A stretch of DNA of 64,000 bases from Patella vulgata (Eukaryota > Mollusca > Gastropoda > Patellidae): NCBI RefSeq assembly GCF_932274485.2, contig NC_065885.2, forward strand, positions 41,553,062 to 41,617,061, given 5' to 3'. The notes below the pieces were generated by a model. The model did no database searches and had not been told where the DNA came from. It saw only the letters and a list, made by a program, of their open reading frames with translations. Positions 34,501 to 46,724 of the stretch are shown here, one piece after another (positions within the stretch are counted from its first letter, which is position 1; each line of letters opens with the position of its first letter). Position numbers and translations under genes: made by a program.

Positions 34501-37500
34501 TCAGAACATCATTATGAAGGCGTTTATCCCGCTTACAAAGTTGGCAGAGTTACTTATGACGTCTACAGGGGGCGCTACGGCCATTGACACTGTCAATGTA
34601 AACAAACATGGACACCAATTCCTCACCGATTCCATGGCACTTTTGGCTGCAGTTAATGCAGAAGTAAATGGCAGACGCCGAGTTCTGATGAAAACAGACG
34701 TTAACACTAATTACCGTTCATTATGTACAATTAAAGGACCGAACGGTGCCTTGCTGTTTGGTGCTGATTTAACTGATCGACTACGAGAGATTTCTGAAAC
34801 CAACAGGATTGTACAGAAAGTGAATCGAGATCGTTCAAGTTACAGCAGGGAATCCACAAGATATAGCCCCTACAATAAAATGGAAGCCAAGAATAGAAGA
34901 TACGCTTATAAATCAAATAGCAGAAACTATGGAAGGCCAGGTGGAAATCGTTTTTTAGACAAACGAAGTGTGCCGCCACCAAAACGAAGAAAAATACATG
35001 TACCGGGTCTGAACAAACCCAAAGTCTAAGTACCAGTGAGCATGATTTATTGTCTGATAACACAGAGGTAGGTGAGTGTCAGTCTCATTATCCTTTACCA
35101 CTAGATACTTGTGTGTCTTTATCCACTTTTCATGATGGAAGCAGTTTGTTGTCTGAGTTACAGTATGATTTTCAAATGTTTCAAGGTGGACAACTGGAAA
35201 ATTTTACCCATGTTTGGGAAAAATACACATCCGATCCTTGGATTCTCAACGCTATACAGGGGGTTGAACTCGAATTTACAGAAATACCGGTTCAGTTAAG
35301 TAAACCCAATCAGCATGTTTTTAATAAAACTGAGCAGGAGATCATCTCACATGAATTAAGCAAATTTCTTGATAAAGGTGTTATAGAATTAACATCTCAT
35401 GAGAATGGAGAATTTTTATCCACAATATTTATTAGGCCAAAAAAGGATGGTTCTCATCGAATGATTTTAAATCTTAAAAATCTCAATGAATATATTGTGT
35501 ATCATCATTTCAAAATGGACACGATTCAAACAATTATTGATTTAATAGAGCCTTCATGTTTTATGGCATCACTAGATTTGAAGGATGCCTACTATTCTGT
35601 ACCAATTGCGAGAAATTACAGGAAGTATCTGAAATTTCAATGGAATAGCGAACTTTATCAGTTTCGAGTACTCCCAAATGGTTTAGCTTCAGCACCGCGC
35701 TATTTTACTAAGCTTTTGAAACCTATTTTTGCTTTTCTCAGACAACAAGCTCTTACATCAAGTGGCTATATTGATGATGTATTTTTAATGAGTGATTCTT
35801 ATGAGAATTGCTGTAGAAACATTAACATAACTCAACTGTTACTTTATTTAAATCCTTAGGTTTTGTTGTGCATAAAGATAAGTCTGTATTGACCCCTACA
35901 AAAAAGCTTGAACATTTAGGTTTTGTTCTTAATTCAGAACAAATGAACATTAGACTTCCTGCAAGGAAAGTTGATTATGCCATTAAGTTTGCAAATGAAT
36001 TGTTGTTAATGAAGAAACCCAAGATACGTACTGTTGCAAAACTATTAGGTATTTATATTTCCTGTCTACCAGCAGTTGAGCATGGAGAACTTTTTTATAG
36101 GAATATTGAGATGGAAAAAATATCTGCACTTAAATTGGCACATGGTAATTATGAACAATGTATGACTTTATCCATCGAAGCTAAAAAAGACATTTATTGG
36201 TGGTCTAATAATCTTGTCAAAGCCTACAAGCCACTTATCATAGAACCCCCAACAGTGTTTATCAGGACTGATGCCTCTTTATTAGGCTGGGGGGCAGTAT
36301 GTGACAATATTACGACTGGAGGTAGGTGGAATGTTGATGAGAGTCAATGGCATATTAACTGCTTAGAGTTGCAGGCTGCGCTATTTGGTCTAAAATCCTT
36401 ATGTGCTATACATCGCAATACATCTGTTCGTATTGAGCTTGACAATACAACAGCAGTTTGCTACATTAACAACAAGGGGGGCAGCAAATCACCTCAATGT
36501 AATTCCATTACTAAAACGATATTTGAATTTTGCTTACAGCAAGACATTAATTTAACTGCTAGTCATGTAGCTGGAATAAATAATGTGGTGGCTGATAGAG
36601 AGTCACGTAATTTTGACGATAACACTGAATGGACACTTGATAAGGCCATTTTTGATAAGATCATAAATACATTTGGGGAACCTGATGTTGATTTGTTCGC
36701 CTCTAGATTAAATAATAAAGTAAACTGTTATGTTTCCTGGAAACCAGATCCTAAGGCTATAGCAATTGATGCTTTTTCTATATGTTGGAAATCTTTTCAT
36801 TTACCATATGGTTTTTCACCTTTCAGTGTTGTATCCAAGGTCTTGAAAAAGATAAAAATAGAAGAGATATCTCACATAATCTTGATCCTCCCAATGTGGC
36901 CTACTCAACCCTGGTTTTCAACAATGTTGAAGATGTTAATCGATTCTCCAAGGGAAGTCAAGTTAAACAAGTCAACTTTGTTCCTACCCTTCAACCCACA
37001 GGTGGAACACAAATTATGGAGGAAGTTAATTCTTCTAGTCTGTCCATTGTCCGGAATAACCTTGCGATGCAAGGAGTATCGAAAGCAGCTCAAGACATTA
37101 TCTGTAAATCATGGCGATTGGGAACCTCAAAACAATATGATACCTACCTCAAGAGATGGGAACAGTTTTGTTGTAGAAGAAAAGTTGATACAGTGTTTGC
37201 CTTTGTGACTGACATATTAGATTTTCTTGTGGAATTATTTAACATGGGTTTAAAATATAGTGCCTTAAATACGGCCAGATCTGCATTGTCTTCGACTATT
37301 GTTCTTCATGACAGTGTATTCTCAGTTGGACAGCACCCTTTAGTGTCTCGTTTTTTAAAAGGTGTGTTTGAACAGCGCCCAGCTTTACCACGATATAATC
37401 ATGTGTGGAATGTGGAAACTGTGTTGAATTTTTTAGAAAAACTTTCACCTCTTGTTTCTTTGACTTTATCACAGTTAACTATTAAATTAGTAACTTTACT

Positions 37501-38336
37501 TTGTCTTTTGTCTGGACAAAGATGTCAATCTTTGCATTCTTTAAATATGAATGATTTTATATGGGAGCCAGAGGGAGTAACTATACCAATTACCTCTGTT
37601 ATAAAACAGTCAAAGCCTAATAGGGCACAGCCAGTCCTTGTCTTACCTTTATATTCAAATGAAAATCTTTGTGTAGTTAGAACACTAAATGAATACATTT
37701 CACGCACAACCAATTTAAGGGGTAATATTTGTAACCTTTTTATTACAACAGTTAAACCATATTCTATTGCGTCTAAATCCACAATAGCACGATGGGTAAA
37801 ATCTACACTCAGACAGGCAGGCATTAACACTAAGGTTTTTAGTGCACACAGTACTAGGGCAGCATCCACTAGTGCAGCTAGTAGAAACATATCTTTAACA
37901 GCTTTATTGAAAGTGGCAGGTTGGGCATCTTGTAGGACGTTTCAGAAGTTTTATGATTTGCCTGTAGATACTGTAAATGACACAGTAGCTCACAATGCAG
38001 ATTTTGCATTGTCTGTTTTGTCTAGTCATAAGGATTAGATTTATGTTGCAGGCTGGAGTGATAAATTTGATGTTATAACTATGTATAATACGTATTGTTT
38101 ATTATGTTTAGATTTTTTGAATTGGCCAAGAGTTGGTGTTTTACTGGGGTTACAGTACCGGTATAAGAGCTGAGAAGCTTGTTCTTTTGTTTTGCTTACA
38201 TTGCATCCTTTATAATAAACATCATTTATTACTTTAGATTATGGTGTTTATTCATTATTTTTTGTTTGGAATGTTTTGTACACATGCCAAGCTTTGAAAT
38301 CTCATGGGATTCCTACTGAAGGATGACGGGATAGAA
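31556..38336 (+). mobile_element. DIRS-type tyrosine-recombinase retrotransposon fossil
   Basis: A plus-strand element inside the 3' part of the Gypsy fossil. The ends are inverted: TTCTATCCCGTCATCCTTCA on the left and its reverse complement on the right, each continuing with GTAGGAATCCCATGAG. Parts in order are gag-like ORF sections (about 31824-32596 and 34328-35029), RT with YIDD-type catalytic site (35050-35859), RNase H and a DIRS-specific extension (35868-37208), and tyrosine recombinase (36782-38038). It overlaps the RNase H frame, as this family does. It looks nearly complete at both ends, with perhaps two to four breaks. The 1.7-kb stretch between the gag-like sections is A/T-rich and non-coding. 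It is younger than the Gypsy copy it entered. Confidence 0.87.
33832..33910 (+). repeat. Three tandem copies of a 29-30-bp unit
   Basis: TTTCATAGCTGTCCAYGAGA followed by ACATGGATA is repeated three times without spacers. It lies in the non-coding, A/T-rich part of the DIRS fossil. It is a minisatellite and lacks the spacers of a CRISPR array. Confidence 0.85.
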
Positions 38337-38630
38337 TTTATAAATTAAACGAGACTTACCTGTAAGGTGAAGTTTGATTGTAATTCTATACCGTCATCTT
38401 CTTCAGTAGGGATCACATGCCCTCCCTGGGTTGCTAATAGAACTGTTTTTTAAACTCCCTCCCTTGTTTTTTCTGGGAATGTTTTTTGGCATATGTACAA
38501 TTACTTTAAAACCTGACGACCACGTGACTTAGAGCTTATCTCATGTGATCCCTACTGAAGAAGATGACGGTATAGAATTACAATCAAACTTCACCTTACA
38601 GGTAAGTCTCGTTTAATTTATAAATTATTA
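38337..38630. mobile_element. Palindromic element sharing DIRS end sequence
   Basis: About 295 bp directly beside the right end of the DIRS fossil. The two ends (38337-38420 and 38535-38630) are near-perfect inverted repeats of about 85 bp containing CTTACCTGTAAGGTGAAG and TATACCGTCATCTTCTTCAG. The inner part includes CATGAGATAAGCTCTAAGTC, also found next to the left end of the DIRS element. It is either a small non-autonomous relative or part of a second, related element's end region. It has no coding capacity. Confidence 0.65.
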
Positions 38631-40251
38631 GCATTATTCACTGAATCAAAACAATACAAACTAAAATCATCAAACATATTTCTATTTAACTTAACAGGAT
38701 AGAGATTTCTCTTAATAAATCTAGAATTTCTCCTATAACAACCCTTATCAGTCTCAACAATATAGGATCTAGGATATTTCATTTCTTTCTTAATTATACC
38801 TTTCTGCCATACCCCGTCTTGATGTAAATTAACAGATTGCCCTTTTATAAACTTGCTATCATGTTTAAGACATTTCCAATCATAGTAATGTTTCATCTTT
38901 TCTTTTCTAAGTTTTAATTCAGATTTAACATTTTGCTGAACAACAGGCTTTAGCTTATCTTCTTTAATTGGAACAACTGACCTTAACTTACGACTCATTA
39001 ACAATTCAGCAGGAGATCCTATCTGAGAACTTATAGAAGTATTAGGAATTTCTAACAAACCCAAATAAAAATCATCACCACTTGCTTCACATTTCTTAGT
39101 AAGATTTTTAACAACTTGTACAAATCTCTCAACCTGACCATTACTTTGACTATAAAGTGGAGAAGATGTTTCATGCAAGAATTTATAAGACTCTGCAAAA
39201 TTCTTAAATTCTAAACAACTAAATTGAGGCCCATTATCGCTAAATATTACTTTGGGAATACCATGATTAGAACACCAAGATTTAATAACATTGATTACAG
39301 TAGAACTCTTAGTATTTCTTAAACTTTTGACTACAACATACTTAGAGTAATAATCAACTCCAATTAAATAATCTTGATTCTTATAGGTAAACAAATCTAC
39401 ACCTATCTTTTCCCAAGGTAAATCAGGTATAGCATGAGGAATTAGACTCTCACATCTTTTCTGTTTCTGATATTTAATGCATGCATCACAATTTTCAATC
39501 ATGCTAATGACATCTTTAGATATACCAGGCCAAAATATGTTCTCCTTTGCTCGGGATAATGTCTTTTCACATCCTAAATGACTAGTATGTATTTTCTTAA
39601 GAACATAATCTCTCATGGACACAGGAATAATAACATTACATTGTTTAAATAATATATCATCACATACAGTTAACTCATCTCTATAATTATAATATATTCT
39701 TATCAGAGGATCTACTTGATTTTTCTTATTTGGCCAACCTTGTTCTATTTGACTCTTTAACAAACATAAGACTTTATCTTTCTTAGTTTCTTGTATAACA
39801 TCATTCATAATTCTAGAAGAAATAGCTTTATGCTCTATAATGTTATCAACATGTACTCTAATATCAGTTTCAATTTTATCTGACAAATTACTATCTATAT
39901 CTGGTATTGAAGCTCTACTTAAAGTATCAGCAGTTGTTAACAATTTACCAGGCACATAATTTACATCTAAATTATAACATTGTAATTTTAGACTCATTCT
40001 CTGTAATCTAGGACTAAGTTGATCTCACCTTTTCTTAAAAATAATTTCAAGAGGCTTATGGTCCGTTTCAACTAAAACATTTTGGCCATAAATATATTGA
40101 TGAAATCGAGTACATCCAAATAAAATACCTAATAACTCTTTTTCGATTTGGGCATATCTCTTTTCAGAATCTCTAAGGGATCGAGAAGCATATGCCACAG
40201 GCTTCCAATCATTATCACAGTTTTGCAAAAGACAACAACCTAGCCCTGTGA

Positions 40252-40796
40252 CAATCTGAACGACAGACTCACCCTTCCTGCAGAGAAGTGACTCTGACAC
40301 AGTGAATAGCCATGATATCCATATGACGTTATCTAAACGTCACAAGTCATGAGGTCACATCAACAAACAAATGTAAACACCATCATTATGATCATTATCA
40401 ACATTACAAGACACAATGTTACATTGTAAACAATAGCCTTCTTGCAGCCTTTAGGACTGTATAATCCGTACATAACGTCTTATCGCTTCTTCCAATGATT
40501 TTTCACAAAAATAACATCATCTTCAATTCTAGATTTGACGTGGGCATATTGGCACTATTTTGTCCTTCGGTCGTGTCTATTTCAGATACACACAATCAAT
40601 TTTGTTAATGTTTTTAGCGTGGGGATTGACTAAAAGTTAATTTATTTCAGTTCTAAACAAAAATTTAAAACTTTAACGCAATTTTAAAAAAATAGCCAAA
40701 TTCTGGCTGGGATTACTGAGCAAAATGGCCATTCACTGTATACGTGCGAAAAAAAAAGCTAGCTACGATTTAATTTTCGTATGTTAGTTACATACG
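40252..40796. mobile_element. 545-bp insertion with 9-bp target duplication
   Basis: It lies inside the Gypsy fossil. GCCCTGTGA is present at 40243-40251 and 40797-40805, so this is a true insertion. The two ends are not inverted repeats of each other; one end carries a small hairpin (CGTATGT / ACATACG, 40778-40796). There is no credible reading frame. A 9-bp duplication is typical of Mutator-type elements, but without inverted ends I cannot assign a family. Confidence 0.65.
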
Positions 40797-43054
40797 GCCC
40801 TGTGATAGAGGCATCACAAGAAATCTTGATCGGCTTGTTTAAATCAAAATGTTGTAATACAGGCTGTGAAGATAGAATAGTCTTAACTTGATTCAAACAG
40901 TTTTCATGTATATTAGTCCACTCAAATTTTACATCATTTTCTGTTAATGCTCTCAACGGTTCAATTATACTTGATAAATTGGGAATATAATTGCACAAAT
41001 AATTTACCATACCAAGAATTCTTCTAAGGTCCTTTAAATTATTAGGAGAAGGTAACTCTTTAATAGCCTGAATTTTCCTATCATCAGGTTTTATACCTTC
41101 TTTAGATATTACATCACCCATAAATGTCACAGAATCTATCAAAATTTTACATTTCTCTTTATTAAATTTTAAATTAAGACTCTCTGCTCTTCTCAAAACC
41201 TTCTCAAGTGTTTCATCATGGTCCTCCTTAGTTTTAGCATAAATTAACATATCATCATGCACAGTAATAAGATTAGGAATGTCCTCAAAATGTTGACTGA
41301 CAATCCTATGAAAAATTTCGGGAGCTACATTTAAGCCAAATGGTAACATTAAATATTGATAACGCCCAAAAGGACTATTGGAAGTTGTTAAAGTGGAAGC
41401 ATCATTAGTTAAACAACATTGCCAAAATCCTTGACTCATATCAAGTTTTGTATACAATTGTGAATCTTTATATCGAGACATTATTTCAGATCTTGTTGGC
41501 AACATAAAATGCTCTCTCTGAAGATATTTATTTAAATCCCTAGGATCTAAGCAAACCCGAATTTGCCCATTGGATTTTTCAGATATTACAAAACTATTGA
41601 CAAAATCAGTTGGTTCAGTAACTTTACGAATTACACCAGAATTTTCCATCCTATCTAGTTCACTTTTAAGTTTATCATACATTGAAAAAGCTACATTACG
41701 ACATGGATGAACAACACCATGAGACCCTTCAGTCAATTTAAAACTAATAAACCCGGGTAATTTGCCTAACTGTCCATCAAAAGGTTTCGGATGTTTCTTG
41801 ACCCAGTCATTTTCATCCGTTTTAATGTCTCTTGTAATCTGTTGTACTCTCTTAAGCAACCCTAATCTTTCGGATGTTCTAAGACCTATAATAGGCTGAG
41901 CTTCTTTCTCTGTAACTTCTGTAAAATAACAATAATATTGTTTATTTCGGACTTCAACCATAGCCACACAACCGCCACAATTTTCTATTGGTTCATTTGT
42001 ATATGTCTTCAAATTAACCTGCTTAGTATTAAGTTTAACTTTTCCTTTGGAAGTGCCTGCACTTGTCTAAAATGTTTAAAGGGCAAAATGTCAACTTCGA
42101 CTGGTAGTGGAACGATCCATTCATCCGAATCTTCAGAATTATTTATAGTATCTATAAGGAAATCATCATCATTATCAGCTGCGTCTTCTTTAACTCTATT
42201 ATAAGTAGATGATTTATGCGTACCATGTTCCTGTATATCACTAACATCATCATAATTTTCTTTATAATCTTTATTATTTCTAACATCATAAACTCCTTTC
42301 TTCTTATTAGTAGCATTATTAGTACCCCAACCGGGATTTGATCTAGGTTGACTACGGCACATTCTAGCAAAATGACCTACATGATAGCAAAGATTACATG
42401 TTTTCTGATATGCTGGACACTGTTCTTGTCGATGAGAAAACCCACATCTATTACAATCTTTGGAGTCTGTATAATTATTACAATAAGTTTGATGGGACAG
42501 TTTAGTTGTTTTGAATCTACTTCGGCTTCTGTAATTACCTCGATTTCGTGGGCTTCTAAAATGTATTGAATCAACATTTGAGGAATTTGTGACTTCACCA
42601 CCTGGATTTTGTGACTTTATCAGCTCATGATTTCTAGCCATTTCTATAGCATTAATTAGGGTGATATTACCTCTCAACTGTAAAGTTCTAGACACCGTCT
42701 TGTCAGTTAAACCCCATATAAACTTGTCACGAATATTAGTCTCTCTTTGATCACCAAAATCACACGTCTCACTTAATTTATGTAAACTTCTGAGAAATAC
42801 TTCAACAGTCTCTCCAGGATTCTGCTTTCTCTCATGAAATCGTGAACTTTCTGATATGACTTTATGTCGAGGAACAAAATAATTGTCAAATCTGGCCATG
42901 ATAGTATCAAAATTTCCCCTCTCGTCTTGGGTAAGGGTGAATGTGGAGAAGATAAGTTCCGCTTGAATTCCAATGATCACATGATACAAACACAAGGAAT
43001 TCCCTAAAGGATTTCCCTTACGTCATCATCACTATTTAATACCATAACAGGAGG

Positions 43055-44481
43055 GAGCAGTATCCGAAAACAAAGCTTTTTATACAGATTTGATAGCACT
43101 TTAAAGTCGATTCGAGCTTTCACAGGCAGCCAATGAAGACTTTTAAGAGTTTCTGTTACATGATCTCTAGACGATGACTTGGCAACTAGTCGAGCACAGT
43201 TTTTTTGTACAACTTGAAGACGGTTGAGGGAGAAATCTGGAATGCCAGATAGGAAGTCCATTTCTATAGTCCAACTGAGATATGACCAGTGCTAATACAA
43301 CTCTAGCACATGAATCTTTAGTAAGATACCTCCTGATTCTGGATATTGGCTTTAATCTCATGTACATTTTACACATAGTATTGTTAACTTGTGGGATGAG
43401 AGACATTGTCTTGTCCATGATGAAACCAAGATTTCGTGCTTTACATGATGGTGAAATTTCGATATCGCTGATGTTTAGCTTTCGTGAAAAGTTGAAACTG
43501 TTCAGTTTTGATCTTGGTAATATCAGGAATTCTGTCTTCTCATCGTTCAACTTTAATTTGTTTTGATTCATTCATGTCCGAATATCACTGATACAGGATT
43601 CTAGCTTCTTTAGGGTACTGTGTATTGACATCTGGTCAGAAGGAATGAATGTGTTATACAATTGCGTATCATCGGCAAATCCATGATAGCTGATACCATG
43701 TCTATGAATAATTTTACCAAGTGGAAGTACATACAGTAAGAGAATAAGTGGACCTAGTACCGATCCCTGTGGGACTCCAATGGACAGCGGTTTAGATACA
43801 GAGTTGCTGCTATGAATATGGACACATTGGCTTCTGTCAGTTAGATAAGACTTCAACCAATCCAGCGCCGATCCTTTGATTCCCACAGATAACAGCTATG
43901 GTCGATGGTATCAAATGCCGCACTTAGATCTAGAAGTATAAGGTTGATGCCAAGGTTACTGTCCAGTGCTGCATCAATATCAGCTTTTACCTTCAAGAGT
44001 GCTGTCTCTGTGCTGTGACCTTCTTTATAAGCAGACTGCAGTGGTTCATGAAGATCATTAGCTTGCAGATAATTAGTGATTTGTCTCGCTATCACCCTTT
44101 CAAGCACCTTTCCGATAAACTCAAGATTTGAGACAGGGCGATAGTTCTTGAGGATCTCGCAATCAAGCGATGGTTTCTTCAGAAGTGGAATCACAAGGGC
44201 AGTCTTTAATGAAGTTGGCACACAGCTTTTGGCAATTAAAGAATTTATGATAGCAGTGATCAAAGGAAGGAGCGCATCCAATACTGGCTTGGACTTCAGA
44301 AGCCATGTTGGAAGGGGATCTAGGCTACAGGAAGTTGACTTGCTCTTACCAATGATCGACCGAACATCTTCTTCTGTAACTGGGGCAAACTCAAACAACC
44401 GGCTTGGTACATGACGTTCTTCAAACACATTTAACCCACTGCTAGTGTTGTCAAGTCTGATATCACTGACTTTGTAGACCG
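43055..44481 (-). pseudogene. L2-like LINE, reverse transcriptase core
   Basis: RT motifs in order are LDPLPTWLLKSKPVLDALLP, ALVIPLLKKPSLDCEILKNY followed by RPVSNLEFIGKVLERVIARQ, QSAYKEGHSTETALLKVKAD, LILLDLSAAFDTIDH, GVPQGSVLGPLILLLYVLPL and the catalytic FADDTQLY. NDEKTEFLIL, CARLVAKSS and SLHWLPVKARIDFKVLSNLY follow. Damage visible: a deletion with frame change near 43875, a TGA at 43572 where the frame otherwise continues (probably from TGG), and a frame change near 43240. The catalytic aspartates remain. The 3' remainder is beyond the Gypsy insertion at 30857-31056. Confidence 0.88.
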
Positions 44482-45725
44482 GGAGCCCAGGGGTTCAACC
44501 TAGCTGAAAAGTGTACCAATTTTCCCCTATATGGTATCAATGTATGTATATCTGGTATCATCAGAATGTAAGTCTGCCGGGTTTCTGGTGGTGGGTGTGG
44601 TATTCCACGCCCTAAATGCCATGATCCCCAACTAGGCTAGATTAGCTCAAAAGTGTACCACACGAAAATCTTACTGCAGTGTACCGTACATCTTCAAATA
44701 TTACAAAAACACTCTGACAGACATTTCTAGTGGTGGGTTACCCCTGACAGAGCTATGTAATTGCCAGACATTTGTAGTGGTGGAGTATCCCTGACAAGAG
44801 TTATCTAATATTTAGACCATAGCTAGGCTAGATTAGCTGAAATCTGCTCCACATAAAACAGCTTTGGAGTTGTTCAGTACCACCACAGGAGTCATGAATG
44901 GCCACTGCCAGACAGTTTGTGCGGTGGGTAACAGACACGCCCCAAAATGCCACGCCCCCAACTAGGCTAGCTTCGCAGGCACTGTTCCTATGTTCTAAAA
45001 AATTAGATTTTTAGCAAGGATGCGTAGGATACTAATACCTAGCACGTATGGGAGAGGCGATAAACTGCGATTGCCAGAAATTGATTTTTGGGCAAAAAAC
45101 ATTTTATGGGGCTAAAAATGGGTTTTCGAAAAATAAAATTGTTCCTACAACCACAGTTTATCGCCTCTTCCATATGTGCTAGGTATTAGTATTCTACGCA
45201 TCCTGGCATAATTTTTTGGACCACAGGAACAGTGCCGACTAATCTATCCTAGTTGGGGGTCGTGTTATTTTGGGCGTGTCTGTTAGGGGCATCCCACCGC
45301 ACAAACTGTCTGGCAGTGGTCATTCATGATTCCTGTGGTGGTACTGAACAACTCCAAAGCTGTTTTAGGTGGTACAGATTTGAGCTAATCTAGCCTAGCT
45401 TTGGTCTGGAAATTAGATAACCCTTGTCAGGGATACTCCATCAATACAAATGTCTGGCAATTACATAGCTCTGTCAGGGGTACCCCACCACTAGAAATAT
45501 CTCTCAGAGTGTTTTTGAAATACCTGAAGATATACGGTACATTGCTGTGCGATTTTCATGTGGTACACTTTTGAGCTAATCTACACTAGTTGGGGGGCAT
45601 GGCACACCACACCCACCAACAGAAACCCGGCAGACTTACATTCTGATCATACCAGATATACATACATTGATACCATATAGGAGAAAATTGGTACACTTTT
45701 CAGCTAGGTTGACCCCCTGGGCTCC
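44482..45725. mobile_element. 1.24-kb near-perfect palindrome (foldback MITE)
   Basis: The left arm (44482-45075) and right arm (about 45145-45725) are reverse complements at roughly 88-90% by eye, separated by a loop of about 70 bp. The outer end is GGAGCCCAGGGGTTCAACCT followed by AGCTGAAAAGTGTACCA; the same phrase, CTCAAAAGTGTACCA, recurs inside each arm next to CTAGGCTAGATTAG. It splits the L2-like LINE between its linker and RT. No reading frame of note is present, and I could not define a target duplication with confidence. Confidence 0.85.
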
Positions 45726-45843
45726 TGCTCTATTGTCATGAAAGAAGTCACTGAAACGTTCAGCTAGCACACCATCTGAATTAGACTTTGGTCATTTATT
45801 TTGATTTTCAGAGATAAGTTTATCGATAACATTAAAAAGTTAA

Positions 45844-46268
45844 AAACACTTATATGGATATACTACTTCTGAATTTATTAACATGCTACATTTCAATACA
45901 CATACAGATATCGTTATCAAGCAAATAATGATATATAACAAAAATGTGGTGCAATATATAGATAACAAATTGGAAACCATGTAACAGATTAATCATTAAT
46001 TAAGAATAAATAAGGTGAGAGAAGTAATAATATGGATAAACAATTACAAAGGGATTAACAAGATGAAAGACTGTAATGTATTGATAACAATTAGAAATAT
46101 TAGCAGATCAAACTAATAATTATAAGAGATTAACTATATGAGAGATAGGAATATATAGATAACAATTAATACACTAATTAGCAGGTGAAACCATGACTAC
46201 AAGATGAGGGGGTTAACCACACAGGCAAGAAATCGAAAACTAGGGGTAGTATATCCATATAAGTGTTT
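45844..46268. mobile_element. TTAA-flanked MITE (piggyBac/Kolobok type)
   Basis: The termini AAACACTTATATGGATATAC (left) and the reverse complement (right) abut TTAA at 45840-45843 and 46269-46272. The interior is A/T-rich without coding capacity. TTAA duplication is used by piggyBac and Kolobok transposons. Just outside, GATAACATTAAAAAG occurs at 45825-45839 and 46303-46317, so the MITE may lie inside a slightly older insertion (45840-46302) that had its own 15-bp duplication. Confidence 0.8.
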
Positions 46269-46302
46269 TTAATTTGTGAAATCTACCTCTATATGTCTTA
46301 CA

Positions 46303-46724
46303 AGGATAACATTAAAAAGATCTTTAGAATCTGTTGCAGAGAGTTTGTTTTTATAAAAAGTTGTCTTAGCATCCGAGATCAATTTTATGACCTTCTTGGA
46401 CTGTGATTGGAATAGTTGTCTATCAAATTCAAGACCTGTTTTTACACATTTTCTTTCTGCTTTTCGTCTGAGAATTCTTTCAGAGTGAATGACATCAGTA
46501 TACCAGGGATTTGAATGGTTGCCCTTACTTTTGCGGGACTTTACAGAACCAAATACGTCAAGTGTGGACTCAATGACCTGAGAATACCGATGCAGTAGAG
46601 TTAGAGGATCATCAGAATCAATACATGTCACAGCCTCTTTGATAGACGACGCAAACTTCTCAACGTCAATATCTTTCAGTTTTCTACTCATGATTTCTTT
46701 CTCCACAGACGATGCGCTTTCCAT
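46303..46724 (-). pseudogene. L2-like LINE, linker upstream of RT
   Basis: The frame gives LKDIDVEKFASSIKEAV, TLLHRYSQVIESTLDVFG, SNPWYTDVIHSERILRRKAE and KKVIKLISDAKTTFYKNKL, ending SKDLFNVI. This is the linker that precedes the RT in L2/CR1-like LINEs. The first codon visible is only the truncation point, where TTCCATGTGGGCGTATAAAA of the F2 element follows on the plus strand. The endonuclease is missing altogether. Confidence 0.8.

Larger units (their letters stand above)
31057..43049 (-). mobile_element. Ty3/Gypsy LTR retrotransposon fossil, broken
   Basis: A minus-strand element inside the L2-like LINE, with a 5-bp target duplication (GGAGG on the plus strand at 31052-31056 and 43050-43054). 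Its LTR is short, about 146 bp at 31057-31202, with TG...CA type ends (TGTTATGG ... ACAACA) and a purine-rich tract beside it. The other end keeps an 80-bp LTR match at 42970-43049. Parts in order are gag with two zinc knuckles (about 42009-42970), protease/RT (40797-42012), RNase H (about 40025-40251 and on), and integrase with zinc-binding and core domains (38618-39997). It is broken, with about four interruptions, two of them insertions of other elements. The LTR matches differ at two places in about 80 positions, so it is fairly young. Confidence 0.88.
30743..46716 (-). mobile_element. L2/CR1-like LINE carrying three later insertions
   Basis: A minus-strand LINE whose own sequence is about 2.3 kb. 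Segments in coding order are 46724-46303, 45839-45726, 44481-43055 and 31056-30743. The 3' end is (ATT)n preceded by GAAGCGCTATAGAAGATGAA. It inserted into an F2 tandem-core element. Later insertions are a Ty3/Gypsy element (31057-43049), a 1.24-kb palindrome (44482-45725) and a MITE in a 15-bp-flanked insertion (45840-46302). The 5' end is truncated in the linker between endonuclease and RT. It has several stops and frame changes and is inactive. Confidence 0.88.
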
